This document shows, one piece after another, positions 27,340 to 35,019 of a stretch of 64,000 bases of DNA (the first letter of the stretch is position 1; every line of letters begins with the position of its first letter). A model generated the notes under the pieces. The model made no database searches, had not been told where the DNA came from, and was given only the letters and a program-made list of their open reading frames with translations. The position numbers and the translations under genes were made by a program. Source of the stretch: Oscillospiraceae bacterium (GTDB taxonomy: Bacteria > Bacillota > Clostridia > Oscillospirales > Acutalibacteraceae); contig SVOJ01000009.1 in the NCBI GenBank assembly GCA_015066385.1, positions 26,306 to 90,305 on the forward strand. Direction: 5' to 3'.

Positions 27340-28113
27340 ATGAAAGTGATGAGTTTCAATATTCTTTGCGGCGGCAGTGATGACCTGCGTGCATGGTCCA
27401 AAAGAACAGGCATGGTAACCGATACCATCCGCAAAGAGCTTCCCGACACCTTCGGTGTGCAGGAAGCGCACTACGACTGGATGCAGGCACTTTCGTCTGC
27501 ATTGCCCGAATACAACTTTGTCGGTGTCGGCAGAGATGACGGCGACAAAGCAGGTGAATTCAGTGCGGTTTTTTATAAAAAAGATGCCTATAACCTGCTC
27601 GACAGCGGAACATTCTGGCTGAGCGAAACACCCGACAAGCCCGGCAAAGGCTGGGATGCCGCCTGCGTGCGTGTCTGCTCGTGGGCAAAACTTGAGAACA
27701 AAGAAAACGGAAAAGTGTTTGTCCATTTCAATACACATCTTGACCATGTCGGCCTCGTTGCCATGCAGAAAGGAGCCGAGCTTGTGACCAAAAAAGCGGC
27801 TGAAATCTGCCCCGATGCCCCTGCATTTTTCACGGGCGACTTCAATGTCACACCCGAAAGTGCTCCTTATGCCACAGTCATTGCAAACGGATTCAAAGAT
27901 TCCAGACTGCTTGCCCCCGTGACCGATAACGGCCCGACATTCCATGCCGATGTCTTCGAAGAAGGCACCCGCAAACAGCACCACTGCATCATTGACTACT
28001 GCTTTGTAAAAGGCGATATTGAAGTAAAAAACTATAAAGTCATCCGTGATCTCTATGACGGTAATCTGTATCCCTCCGACCACTATCCCGTGGTGGCGGA
28101 GATTGAGTTCTGA
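27340..28113 (+). CDS. Endonuclease/exonuclease/phosphatase-family hydrolase
   Basis: A 257-residue DNase I-like fold enzyme. Motifs in order: MKVMSFNILCGG, FGVQEAHYDWM (metal Glu), VHFNTHLDHVG, FFTGDFNVTPES, CIIDYCFVKG and SDHYPVVAEIEF (catalytic Asp-His). No signal peptide is seen. Members act on nucleic acids, phospholipid head groups or sugar phosphates, so the substrate is open. The ATG follows GAGGTG. It is divergent from the YhhN gene and followed directly by the type I toxin-like locus. Confidence 0.88.
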   Translation: MKVMSFNILCGGSDDLRAWSKRTGMVTDTIRKELPDTFGVQEAHYDWMQALSSALPEYNFVGVGRDDGDKAGEFSAVFYKKDAYNLLDSGTFWLSETPDKPGKGWDAACVRVCSWAKLENKENGKVFVHFNTHLDHVGLVAMQKGAELVTKKAAEICPDAPAFFTGDFNVTPESAPYATVIANGFKDSRLLAPVTDNGPTFHADVFEEGTRKQHHCIIDYCFVKGDIEVKNYKVIRDLYDGNLYPSDHYPVVAEIEF

Positions 28114-28125
28114 GTAACATAATAG

Positions 28126-28153
28126 TTGACAATTCGACAAAACAGAATATAAT
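28126..28153 (+). promoter_or_regulatory. Consensus promoter of the small-toxin mRNA
   Basis: TTGACA, 16-base spacer, TATAAT. The predicted start (about 28160) coincides with the left arm of the GTGGAAACCCA inverted repeat. Confidence 0.8.
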
Positions 28154-28323
28154 ATAACTTGTGGAAACCCACTGCTTACTGCTGATTTTTATCCATTTTT
28201 GTAAGTAGCGGGCGGTTAAAAAAGACGGTTGCCTCCTGTTCCTGCGGAACGCAGTGGGAGGTGTATTCGCTTCCGTAGGTGGATTTGATTTCCGAAAAAT
28301 CTTACCAAAGGGGGTGATACATA

Positions 28324-28422
28324 ATGACTTTTTCTATGTTCGTTGGTATTTGCTCAATTGTAAGTACGGTCATTGCTGTAGTTACTTTTATTCTGAATGT
28401 TTACGACAGAAAAAGAAAATGA
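28324..28422 (+). CDS. 32-residue hydrophobic peptide, putative type I (holin-like) toxin
   Basis: A 32-residue peptide with one membrane segment (FVGICSIVSTVIAVVTFILN) and a charged tail (DRKRK), the layout of small type I toxins such as the holin-like and TxpA/Fst groups. The start has a very strong site (AAAGGGGGTGATA). A long structured leader (about 164 bases) precedes it, the stop codon runs into a hairpin (28421-28445), and a predicted antisense RNA covers the 3' part. Translation is probably held off by 5'-3' pairing. Toxicity is inferred from architecture only; the peptide may instead be a harmless small membrane protein. Confidence 0.7.
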   Translation: MTFSMFVGICSIVSTVIAVVTFILNVYDRKRK

Positions 28423-28512
28423 GCCGTCTGTAGCAGAGACGACTCATTAACCTGAAGTAACTACTTCAACTTATTGATCTGTTAATCTGTGGCAACCGTC
28501 TTGGGTTTCCAC
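28408..28512 (-). ncRNA. Predicted antisense RNA antitoxin
   Basis: A consensus minus-strand promoter (28519-28547) should start an RNA near 28512. It would end at a hairpin (GAGTCGTCT / AGACGGCTC, one mismatch) followed by ATTTTCTTTTTC, giving about 105 bases complementary to the 3' end of the toxin mRNA. No reading frame is evident in it. Confidence 0.65.
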
Positions 28513-28518
28513 ACTTTT

Positions 28519-28547
28519 ATTATACGCGTTATTTTACTTTTTGTCAA
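28519..28547 (-). promoter_or_regulatory. Consensus promoter of the antisense RNA
   Basis: Minus-strand TTGACA, 17-base spacer, TATAAT, facing the toxin promoter across about 360 bases. Confidence 0.8.
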
Positions 28548-28577
28548 CTATAATATGAATATCGGGGTGTGAAAAAT

Positions 28578-29582
28578 ATGAAAATCGTTCATCCGCTTCT
28601 GATCGAACAACAAAAAGCCGCCGCAATGCAACCGAAGCTGCGTTACGACGGAACAACGGATTTTGCAATCTGGCAAAAGCAGGGCAAGGAAAAGTTAGCT
28701 GAACTTCTCGGCATGCACAATATGCAAAAATGCGACCTGCTGTTTGACAAGGAATACGAAACCGAAGAAAACGGGGTCAAGGAAATCCGTTTTACATTCC
28801 AAAGTGAAGAAGGCTATTTTGTCCCTTGCCACCTTGTGTATCCTGCCGATGCAAAAGAACCTCTGCCTTTAATGGTCTGCCTGCAGGGACATTCCACGGG
28901 CATGCACAATTCATTGGGCAGACCGAAATATGAGGGTGATGAAGAAAGCATCGGCCCGAATGTGCGTGATTTCTGCGTGCAAGCGGTCAATCGCGGTTTT
29001 GCGGCTGTTGCCCTTGAACAGCGCTGTTTCGGCGAATGCGGCGGCAAACCGAATCCCGATTGTTATGCCACTGCCATGGTTGCCATCTGCAACGGCAGAA
29101 CGCTTATCGGGGAACGGGTGTGGGATGTCAGCCGTCTGCTGGACACGGTGGAAGAACAATTTCCCTTTATTGATAAAAACCGCTTCTACTGCATGGGAAA
29201 TTCCGGCGGCGGCACGGCAACGATCTATTCGACCGTGCTGGAAGATCGCATCAAGGCCGCGATTCCCTCATGTGCGATCTGCACCTATTCCGCATCCATT
29301 CTTGCGATGTATCACTGCTCTTGCAACTACATTCCGCAGATTACACAGTGGTTTGACATGGGCGATCTGTGCGGACTTTGTGCACCGCGTCCGCTTCTTG
29401 TTGTGAACGGTAGTGAGGACAATATCTTCCCCATTGACGGTGCAAAAGAATGTGTTGTGCTTGCAAAAAAATTATACAACCAAGCAGGTGCACAACAGAA
29501 TATTCAACACTGCATCGGAAACGGCGGACACCGCTATTATGCACAAGAAGCATGGCCGATGTTTATGACCATGCTTCAATAA
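28578..29582 (+). CDS. Alpha/beta-hydrolase, acetyl-xylan-esterase-like
   Basis: A 334-residue cytoplasmic hydrolase. The nucleophile elbow is GNSGGGT (CMGNSGGGTATI); PLMVCLQGHSTGMHNSLG carries the oxyanion region, VNGSEDNIFPIDGA the likely acid, and GNGGHRYYAQ the catalytic His. The layout resembles the large abhydrolase_7/acetyl-xylan esterase group that removes acyl groups from glycans or small esters. An ATG with GGGGTG upstream is preferred over an in-frame GTG nine bases earlier. It is convergent with the sulfatase-maturating enzyme gene. Confidence 0.8.
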   Translation: MKIVHPLLIEQQKAAAMQPKLRYDGTTDFAIWQKQGKEKLAELLGMHNMQKCDLLFDKEYETEENGVKEIRFTFQSEEGYFVPCHLVYPADAKEPLPLMVCLQGHSTGMHNSLGRPKYEGDEESIGPNVRDFCVQAVNRGFAAVALEQRCFGECGGKPNPDCYATAMVAICNGRTLIGERVWDVSRLLDTVEEQFPFIDKNRFYCMGNSGGGTATIYSTVLEDRIKAAIPSCAICTYSASILAMYHCSCNYIPQITQWFDMGDLCGLCAPRPLLVVNGSEDNIFPIDGAKECVVLAKKLYNQAGAQQNIQHCIGNGGHRYYAQEAWPMFMTMLQ

Positions 29583-29598
29583 CAGATTTTTATTTGTA

Positions 29599-30693
29599 TT
29601 ACATCGGTTTCTGCTCGTTGATAAATACCCTGAACAACGGCAGGCACGCATTGAAAAAGCGTTTATAAGCCTTGCAATAATCCTCACTTTGCTGTGTACG
29701 CTTGCAACCGCCGGCTCTGCACATGGGATAGACATTACATTTTTTACAGCGATCGGGCACTTTCAGACTTTCTCTTATAAAAAGTCTGGCAGTGTCCGAT
29801 TTTTCCATTGTCAAAAAGTCGGTTTCTTTTATATTGCCTAAAAAATATTCATCCGTGCAATAGAAGTCACAAGGGTAGATATTGCCGTTGGCTTCGGCTA
29901 CAAACTGATGTGAACAATGCCCTTTGATGCCGCATTGCTCGGTCGGATGGCCTAAATACAGCCGCACCCAGTTGTCAAACTGACGCACACTCATATAATC
30001 GTGCCGCACATAGTCCTTGACGTAGAGATTGAACACTTTGATAAGAAAATCAGCATACTGATCGGCGGTCATATACAATTCACTTTTTTCTGTTGAGTCA
30101 AACGGACGCAGGCACGGAATGAACTGCAGATAACGGAAGCCCTTGGAACGGAAATATTTATAAATCCGCTCGCCGTTGTCGGCACAAAAGCCCGTCAGCA
30201 CCGTGAGAATATTGAAATCGACTTTGCGTTTTTTCAGCAGTTCCGCTGTGGTGAGAATTTTGTAAAACGCATTCTGCCCGTCGGGTCGTTTGCGGAATTT
30301 ATTGCCGTCGAAGTCACCGTCCAGCGAAAGTCCGACAAGGAATTGATTTTCCCTCAAAAAATCGGCCCACTCACCGTCTATGACCGTTCCGTTGGTCTGC
30401 ATGGAATAAAAAACCTTGCTTTTTCTTGTATTCAGTCGATTGACACAATCCGTAAAAAAGCGGAAATAATCCAATCCCGCCAACGTCGGCTCGCCGCCCT
30501 GAAAGGCAAAAGCAATGCTCTCCCCTGCGGCATAATCGAGTGCTTTTTGTATGAGAATTTCAGCGGTTTCTTTTTCCATAATGCCGAAGCCGAGATGTTC
30601 ACGGTGTTCGGAAACATCACGGTAAAAGCAGTATTCGCACGAAAGATTGCAAAGTGAAGAAGCGGGTTTTATCATCAATGACAACGGGGGCAT
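29599..30693 (-). CDS. Anaerobic sulfatase-maturating enzyme (radical SAM/SPASM)
   Basis: A 364-residue radical-SAM protein that oxidises the active-site Cys (or Ser) of sulfatases to formylglycine. The radical-SAM motif is CNLSCEYCFY near the N-terminus; FAFQGGEPTLAGLDYF follows; the SPASM region has Cys clusters for two auxiliary clusters (CGIKGHCSHQF, YPCDFYC, CKKCNVYPMCRAGGC). The start MPPLSL follows GGAG at 7 bases. It lies 0.5 kb downstream of a Cys-type sulfatase, which is its likely client, although a palindromic element and a terminator separate them. Confidence 0.93.
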   Translation of the reverse strand: MPPLSLMIKPASSLCNLSCEYCFYRDVSEHREHLGFGIMEKETAEILIQKALDYAAGESIAFAFQGGEPTLAGLDYFRFFTDCVNRLNTRKSKVFYSMQTNGTVIDGEWADFLRENQFLVGLSLDGDFDGNKFRKRPDGQNAFYKILTTAELLKKRKVDFNILTVLTGFCADNGERIYKYFRSKGFRYLQFIPCLRPFDSTEKSELYMTADQYADFLIKVFNLYVKDYVRHDYMSVRQFDNWVRLYLGHPTEQCGIKGHCSHQFVAEANGNIYPCDFYCTDEYFLGNIKETDFLTMEKSDTARLFIRESLKVPDRCKKCNVYPMCRAGGCKRTQQSEDYCKAYKRFFNACLPLFRVFINEQKPM

Positions 30694-30718
30694 AAGACTA
30701 CTCCAATCTGAATGTGGT

Positions 30719-31165
30719 AAATTACGGTTTATCGGGGAGTTGCGGTTACGCACAGACCGCCCTCCTCCACCCTTGTCGCCCCTGAAAGGGCAATGTCGTC
30801 AACTTAAGGAAATGGAAAACGATAGGATGCAAAGTGCCGCAAAGTTACGGTTATCAGCAAATTGCACTTCTATAGCCCTTGTCGCCCCTGAAAGGGGAGA
30901 TGTCGCGCAGCGACAGAGGGGTTTGTGAAAATTCACTCATTTTTTTCAGGAACCCCTCTGCCCCTGTTCGGGGCATCTCCCCTTTCAGGGGCGACAAGTG
31001 TTTGAGAGGTCAGCTTGCGAGTTCAGGAAAGTTTCATCAAACTGCGAGTTTGCACAAAAAAACTGAAATAAAGAAATTCCTTAAGTTGACGACATTGCCC
31101 TTTCAGGGGCGACAAGTGTTTGAGAGGAAAATTTTCATTGATAAGAGCCCGATAAACCGTAATTT
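30719..31165. mobile_element. MITE-like element with three nested inverted repeats
   Basis: Outer arms: 18 bp perfect (AAATTACGGTTTATCGGG at 30719-30736 and complement at 31148-31165). Middle arms: 40 bp perfect (30772-30811 and 31077-31116). Inner arms: 25 bp perfect (30878-30902 and 30974-30998), continued by AGAGGGGTT / AACCCCTCT. The unit CTTGTCGCCCCTGAAAGGG occurs four times. No transposase or other gene is visible. Outer arms resemble those of the element at 56123-56386, supporting a dispersed family. Confidence 0.7.
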
Positions 31166-31173
31166 GCATTTAA

Positions 31174-31204
31174 CAAAGGGGCTGCTTTTCACAGCCCCTT
31201 TTTA
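31174..31204. terminator. Terminator downstream of the sulfatase gene
   Basis: AAAGGGGCTG and CAGCCCCTTT pair around a 7-base loop just after the sulfatase stop codon. The T-run is better on the plus strand, so it may work in both directions. Confidence 0.75.
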
Positions 31205-31206
31205 TG

Positions 31207-33225
31207 TTACTCGGCAATGATGCCGCGTCTGTTGTTCTTGAAATTGTCCGTGATTTCATGCAGTTTTTCTTTGAACTGCTCGGCAATTTCGGGATAAACC
31301 GAGGTACGGTTGTAGTTTTCTGCATAGTCATCGGTCAGAATATGCAGCCAGTTCTTGCGGTTTTTATCCCAGAATGCGGAATTGTCATTCTGAATCTTTT
31401 CAAAATACTTGAAGGTAAGATTTTCGTTTTCTGCAAGCACCGCATGGTCATAATCGGGAAACATGGCCTTGATTTCACTCGTCGGCACGGTGTACTGAAT
31501 GGCCTTCACCACTTCACGCTTCATGTGCAGAATGGGATGTTCCTCGGTGTGAAGCACCGTATCGTCCTTGAGAAGTTGTGCCATGGAAACGCCGTCGATT
31601 TCACGGTCGGTCGGCAGATAATTGGCTGTACCGCCGTTGCCCGTGATGCCGCAAAGTTCAACCAGTGTCGGGAACAGGTCCACAAGCACCGCAGAGCTGT
31701 TGCGTTCGGTTCCGATTTCACCCAGAGCACCGTTTGCATTGTCCCAACGGATCATAAAGGGGACCTTCTGGCCGCCTTCGTAAGCGAGATACTTACCGCC
31801 GCGAAGATCAGCAACCGAGCCTTCCAATGCAGGGCCGTTGTCGCTTGTGAATACAATGATGGTATTTTCAAGCACACCTGCTTTTTCCATGGTATCAAAC
31901 AGCAGACCGAGATAATGGTCAAATTCCGTTACACAGTCAACGTATGTACCCATGCCCGTTGTGCCGTCAAAATCGTCACCCGCAAAAATGGGTGCATGCG
32001 GCCACGGAGTTGCGTAGTAAGCAAAGAACGGAGTATCACTTTCTGCCTGTTCGGAAACCCATGCATTGATTTCTTCATGGATCCATGCGGTAGCCTGACT
32101 CTGGTCCTTGAGTTCATTCGTACCGTGTACGATTTCCCATTCTCCGTTTTCTTCTTTCACATGATAGAACGGACGCATATCATTGACATGATGGCTGCCG
32201 TAGAAATAGTCAAAGCCCTGATTGGTGGGCAGGTATTCGCCGTAGTCACCTAAATGCCATTTACCGAACGCACCCGTGGCATAGCCTGCGGCCTTGAAAG
32301 TTTCTGCCATGGTGATTTCGTCACCGAGCATACCGTCGGCATTGTTACCCATTTCAATGGAATTGAAAATACGGGTCTGTGCAAAAGGAGTGAGTGTATC
32401 GACGGTGGGATAAATAACATTATCGGCATAACCTCTGTAAGGATATCTGCCTGTCAGTGCCGCAAAACGGGCGGGCGAGCAAACGGAATAAGCGGAATAG
32501 AAATTGGTCAGATTCAAGCCGTTTTCACCGATGGAATCAATGTTGGGGGTTTCATAAATTGCACCGTTGAGTGAAACGTCACCGTAGCCGAGATCGTCCA
32601 TCATAACAAACAAGACATTGGGAGAATCTGCATTTGCTTTCTTGTCAACACCGCTGAGGTAATCGTCATGTCCGCCCCACAAGCGTTTTGTGTTGGGCTT
32701 GGAACGAAGATTCATAAACAGAACATAATAAACGCTTGTTCCGAGCAACAGCACACACAGCACCCCTGCCAAAGCCTGTTTGAGGCTGTTTTTGTTGAAA
32801 TTTTTCTTTGCAATCAAGAAAAGTCCCCACAAGGAAAGTCCCGTCGGCAACACAAGCAGAATGTTGCCGAGCAAACGGGTGAAGAAGTTTCCTTCCCCTG
32901 TAAGCAACGGATGATCAGCCGAAGCAAAGCCTGCAAGACCCGATGTAAAAGCACCGAAGCCTGCATCTGCACCCCAGATGACATAATACACAACCACACC
33001 GATGCTTGCCGCCGCATAAGCGAACACCATCGGAGCATATACCTTTTTCTTGAAAATAAGACTCAAAGTAATCAGCGCAGCCATGATGCAGTTAAAAGCA
33101 ACACAGACCACTGCAATGATGTTGAGTCTGCCGATCCACAATGCAAGTGCCAGTGCAATACCGATACACATAAGAATCAGCGGAAATACTTTTTTACCGG
33201 TGTCAAGTTCAATTTTCTTTTTCAT
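31207..33225 (-). CDS. Membrane-anchored Cys-type sulfatase
   Basis: A 672-residue protein with about five N-terminal membrane segments (residues 10-185) followed by a full sulfatase domain, presumably outside the cell. VMMDDLGYGDVSLN supplies metal ligands, and VCSPARFAALTGRYP holds the C-x-P-x-R signature whose Cys must become formylglycine. FGKWHLGDYGEYLP and FTSDNGPALEGS are further family motifs. The multi-pass N-terminus fused to an arylsulfatase-type domain is unusual. Expected substrates are sulfated host or dietary glycans; the maturase and a GH29 fucosidase nearby fit this. It has its own promoter and terminator. Confidence 0.92.
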   Translation of the reverse strand: MKKKIELDTGKKVFPLILMCIGIALALALWIGRLNIIAVVCVAFNCIMAALITLSLIFKKKVYAPMVFAYAAASIGVVVYYVIWGADAGFGAFTSGLAGFASADHPLLTGEGNFFTRLLGNILLVLPTGLSLWGLFLIAKKNFNKNSLKQALAGVLCVLLLGTSVYYVLFMNLRSKPNTKRLWGGHDDYLSGVDKKANADSPNVLFVMMDDLGYGDVSLNGAIYETPNIDSIGENGLNLTNFYSAYSVCSPARFAALTGRYPYRGYADNVIYPTVDTLTPFAQTRIFNSIEMGNNADGMLGDEITMAETFKAAGYATGAFGKWHLGDYGEYLPTNQGFDYFYGSHHVNDMRPFYHVKEENGEWEIVHGTNELKDQSQATAWIHEEINAWVSEQAESDTPFFAYYATPWPHAPIFAGDDFDGTTGMGTYVDCVTEFDHYLGLLFDTMEKAGVLENTIIVFTSDNGPALEGSVADLRGGKYLAYEGGQKVPFMIRWDNANGALGEIGTERNSSAVLVDLFPTLVELCGITGNGGTANYLPTDREIDGVSMAQLLKDDTVLHTEEHPILHMKREVVKAIQYTVPTSEIKAMFPDYDHAVLAENENLTFKYFEKIQNDNSAFWDKNRKNWLHILTDDYAENYNRTSVYPEIAEQFKEKLHEITDNFKNNRRGIIAE

Positions 33226-33250
33226 TTACACATCCTCCTGTTCTGTAAAC

Positions 33251-33278
33251 ATTATATTATATTTGCAAATTTTGTCAA
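33251..33278 (-). promoter_or_regulatory. Sigma-A promoter of the sulfatase gene
   Basis: Minus-strand TTGACA, 16-base spacer, TATAAT, close to the start codon. Confidence 0.7.
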
Positions 33279-33287
33279 GCACCGTCT

Positions 33288-34295
33288 TTAAAACAGATCT
33301 TTTGCGCCGAGAAGTGCTTCCTGCGAAAAAGACGGGATTCTGCCTAATCCGTCCGGACCGACATTCAGCAGATAATTGATACCCAGATCATTGAGTTTGC
33401 GGCGGCGGGAAGCAATTTCCTGTGCAGTGATCCAGTTCTGATCGTAATACTTATAGCCCCATGAGGAATTGAGTGTGCCCGCTGTTTCATACAATCCGTA
33501 AGGGGAATATTTCATGCCGTCCAGACCGTTCGGGTCGGCAGTTTCATCCACTGCGAACTTTGTCGGATATTCATTGTCCCCCAACGAAACATAATCGTAA
33601 GCACCGTTGCCGATGCGGGAATTGATCAGACAATCGGGCTGATATTGTTTGACAAGTGCATTCAGTTCAAGGCTCTGCTCTTTGGTGATGGTATGCGGCA
33701 CATCGAACCACATCAGACAAAGATCCCCGTAGTTTTTCAGCAATTCCGTAACCTGCGGTTTGATTTTTTCGTTGAAGCAGATTGTAAAATCTTTTTTTGT
33801 GCGATCGGGAAAATCCCAACTGTTATCCCACGAAACACCCGAGCACCCTGCAAAGTTATCATATCCGCCGCCGTGCGGGTGATGCCAGTCAAGTTCCTGC
33901 GAATAATACAATCCGAATTTCAATCCGTGTTTGTGACACGCCTCGGCAAACTCGGCAGTCACATCCCTGCCGAAGGGTGTGGCATCGACAATATTGTAAG
34001 AATCCGCCTGCGATTTGAACATGGCAAAGCCGTCATGGTGCTTGGAAGTGAACACAAAATACTGCATGCCGCATTCTTTGGCAAGGCGGATGACGGCATC
34101 GGCATCAAAATAAACGGGATTAAAAATATGTGCCAGTTTTTCATATTCTGCATTGGGAATGGCAAGCCAGCTCTGAATCCATTCCGCATAGTCGCGAACA
34201 CGGCGGCCTTTGTACTCACCGCCGAGAACGGAATAAAGCCCCCAGTGCATCATCATACCGTATTGTGCAGTTCTGAACCATTCTCTGTTTTTCAT
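33288..34295 (-). CDS. Alpha-L-fucosidase, GH29 family (catalytic domain only)
   Basis: A 335-residue glycoside hydrolase. N-terminal FRTAQYGMMMHWGLYSVLGG, YFVFTSKHHDGFAMF, GLYYSQELDWHHP and the likely nucleophile in CLMWFDVP are GH29 motifs; it ends soon after LLNVGPDGLGRIP. It lacks the C-terminal beta-sandwich of typical 430-500 residue enzymes and has no signal peptide, so it probably acts on imported oligosaccharides. The start MKNREW follows GAGGAGAG; an upstream in-frame codon has no site. It lies just upstream of the sulfatase gene, consistent with use of fucosylated sulfated glycans. Confidence 0.9.
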   Translation of the reverse strand: MKNREWFRTAQYGMMMHWGLYSVLGGEYKGRRVRDYAEWIQSWLAIPNAEYEKLAHIFNPVYFDADAVIRLAKECGMQYFVFTSKHHDGFAMFKSQADSYNIVDATPFGRDVTAEFAEACHKHGLKFGLYYSQELDWHHPHGGGYDNFAGCSGVSWDNSWDFPDRTKKDFTICFNEKIKPQVTELLKNYGDLCLMWFDVPHTITKEQSLELNALVKQYQPDCLINSRIGNGAYDYVSLGDNEYPTKFAVDETADPNGLDGMKYSPYGLYETAGTLNSSWGYKYYDQNWITAQEIASRRRKLNDLGINYLLNVGPDGLGRIPSFSQEALLGAKDLF

Positions 34296-34373
34296 ATTTA
34301 CTCTCCTCGCACCATATTTATATTGGTTATTATGACATAAATATCCTTTGCAGTCAAGAAAGGACGGCAAAAT

Positions 34374-34398
34374 CAAAAAACCGCCTTTGCAGGCGGTT
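34374..34398 (-). terminator. Intrinsic terminator
   Basis: Minus-strand AACCGCCTGCAAAGGCGGTT hairpin followed by six T, just after the stop of the 191-residue gene. Confidence 0.85.
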
Positions 34399-34418
34399 AA
34401 TACATTATATAAATGTTA

Positions 34419-34994
34419 TCACACAAATGCGTAATTCTGAATCGCTTTGCGGAATACCTCGGTGTTGATAAGGAACAGCTGCCTGCCGAATTCGGCAAGA
34501 GCAGAATTGTTCTTCTTTCCGCACAAAACGGCAAAGCGTTTGCCGATGTTTTCGGCAAGCAAACCGCCTTCATTCAGGCACAGATGGTAATAAGAAAACG
34601 CCATGGATGCGCTCATTGCCTTGTAAAGATCGGGAGAAACATTTTCAAGCACATCATACATAGCCCCGATGGCAACGGAAGAAAGCGAAGCGGGAATGTA
34701 TGTTTCAATGCAGTATTCAGCGGCAAAGACGGTAAGCTGTTTCATCTGCAGAACGCAAGTGTTATCCAGTTCCACACCGCATTGTTCGGCCAGTTGCACC
34801 TGTTCATCGGGTGCGGCTTTGTATGAAAATGCACTGACGATATTACTGCCGAGCGTACGGGCTTTCTGAATATTGCCGTTGAAATGCTGTTTGCGCGATT
34901 CCTCAAGAAAAGAAAGCGTGTCAAACTGATCGCCGCTGTGATCGGGCGATTGGGCAATTTTCATATCGCTGTCGTCAAACAGATAATCGTTCAT
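34419..34994 (-). CDS. Conserved-looking protein of unknown function
   Basis: A 191-residue soluble protein that I do not recognise. It is predicted to be almost wholly helical, acidic at the N-terminus (NDYLFDDSDMKIAQSPDHSG) and Ala-rich in the centre (SLSSVAIGAMYDVLENVSPD). It has no signal peptide or membrane segment. It follows the PHP-domain gene by 25 bases, so the two are probably cotranscribed, and a strong terminator comes after it. A stress or regulatory role cannot be judged. Confidence 0.7.
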   Translation of the reverse strand: MNDYLFDDSDMKIAQSPDHSGDQFDTLSFLEESRKQHFNGNIQKARTLGSNIVSAFSYKAAPDEQVQLAEQCGVELDNTCVLQMKQLTVFAAEYCIETYIPASLSSVAIGAMYDVLENVSPDLYKAMSASMAFSYYHLCLNEGGLLAENIGKRFAVLCGKKNNSALAEFGRQLFLINTEVFRKAIQNYAFV

Positions 34995-35019
34995 TTACAT
35001 CTCTCCGGAAAACTTTAAA

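Larger units (their letters stand above)
28160..28513. repeat. Long-range inverted repeats bracketing the small-toxin locus
   Basis: TGTGGAAACCCA at 28160-28171 is the exact reverse complement of 28502-28513, and GACGGTTGCC at 28224-28233 is the exact reverse complement of 28491-28500. The two pairs are nested, so a full-length plus-strand RNA can pair its 5' end with its 3' end. Transcripts from both flanking promoters begin with the same GTGGAAACCCA sequence. Confidence 0.85.

Noticed and set aside
30719..31165. Nested palindromes considered as an origin of replication or group II intron
   Set aside because: No DnaA boxes, AT-rich unwinding block or intron-encoded protein is present; arms are typical of a non-coding mobile element.
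31204..32253. Open frame on the plus strand opposite the sulfatase
   Set aside because: The sulfatase is confirmed by CSPAR and metal motifs; the opposite frame is compositionally a shadow.
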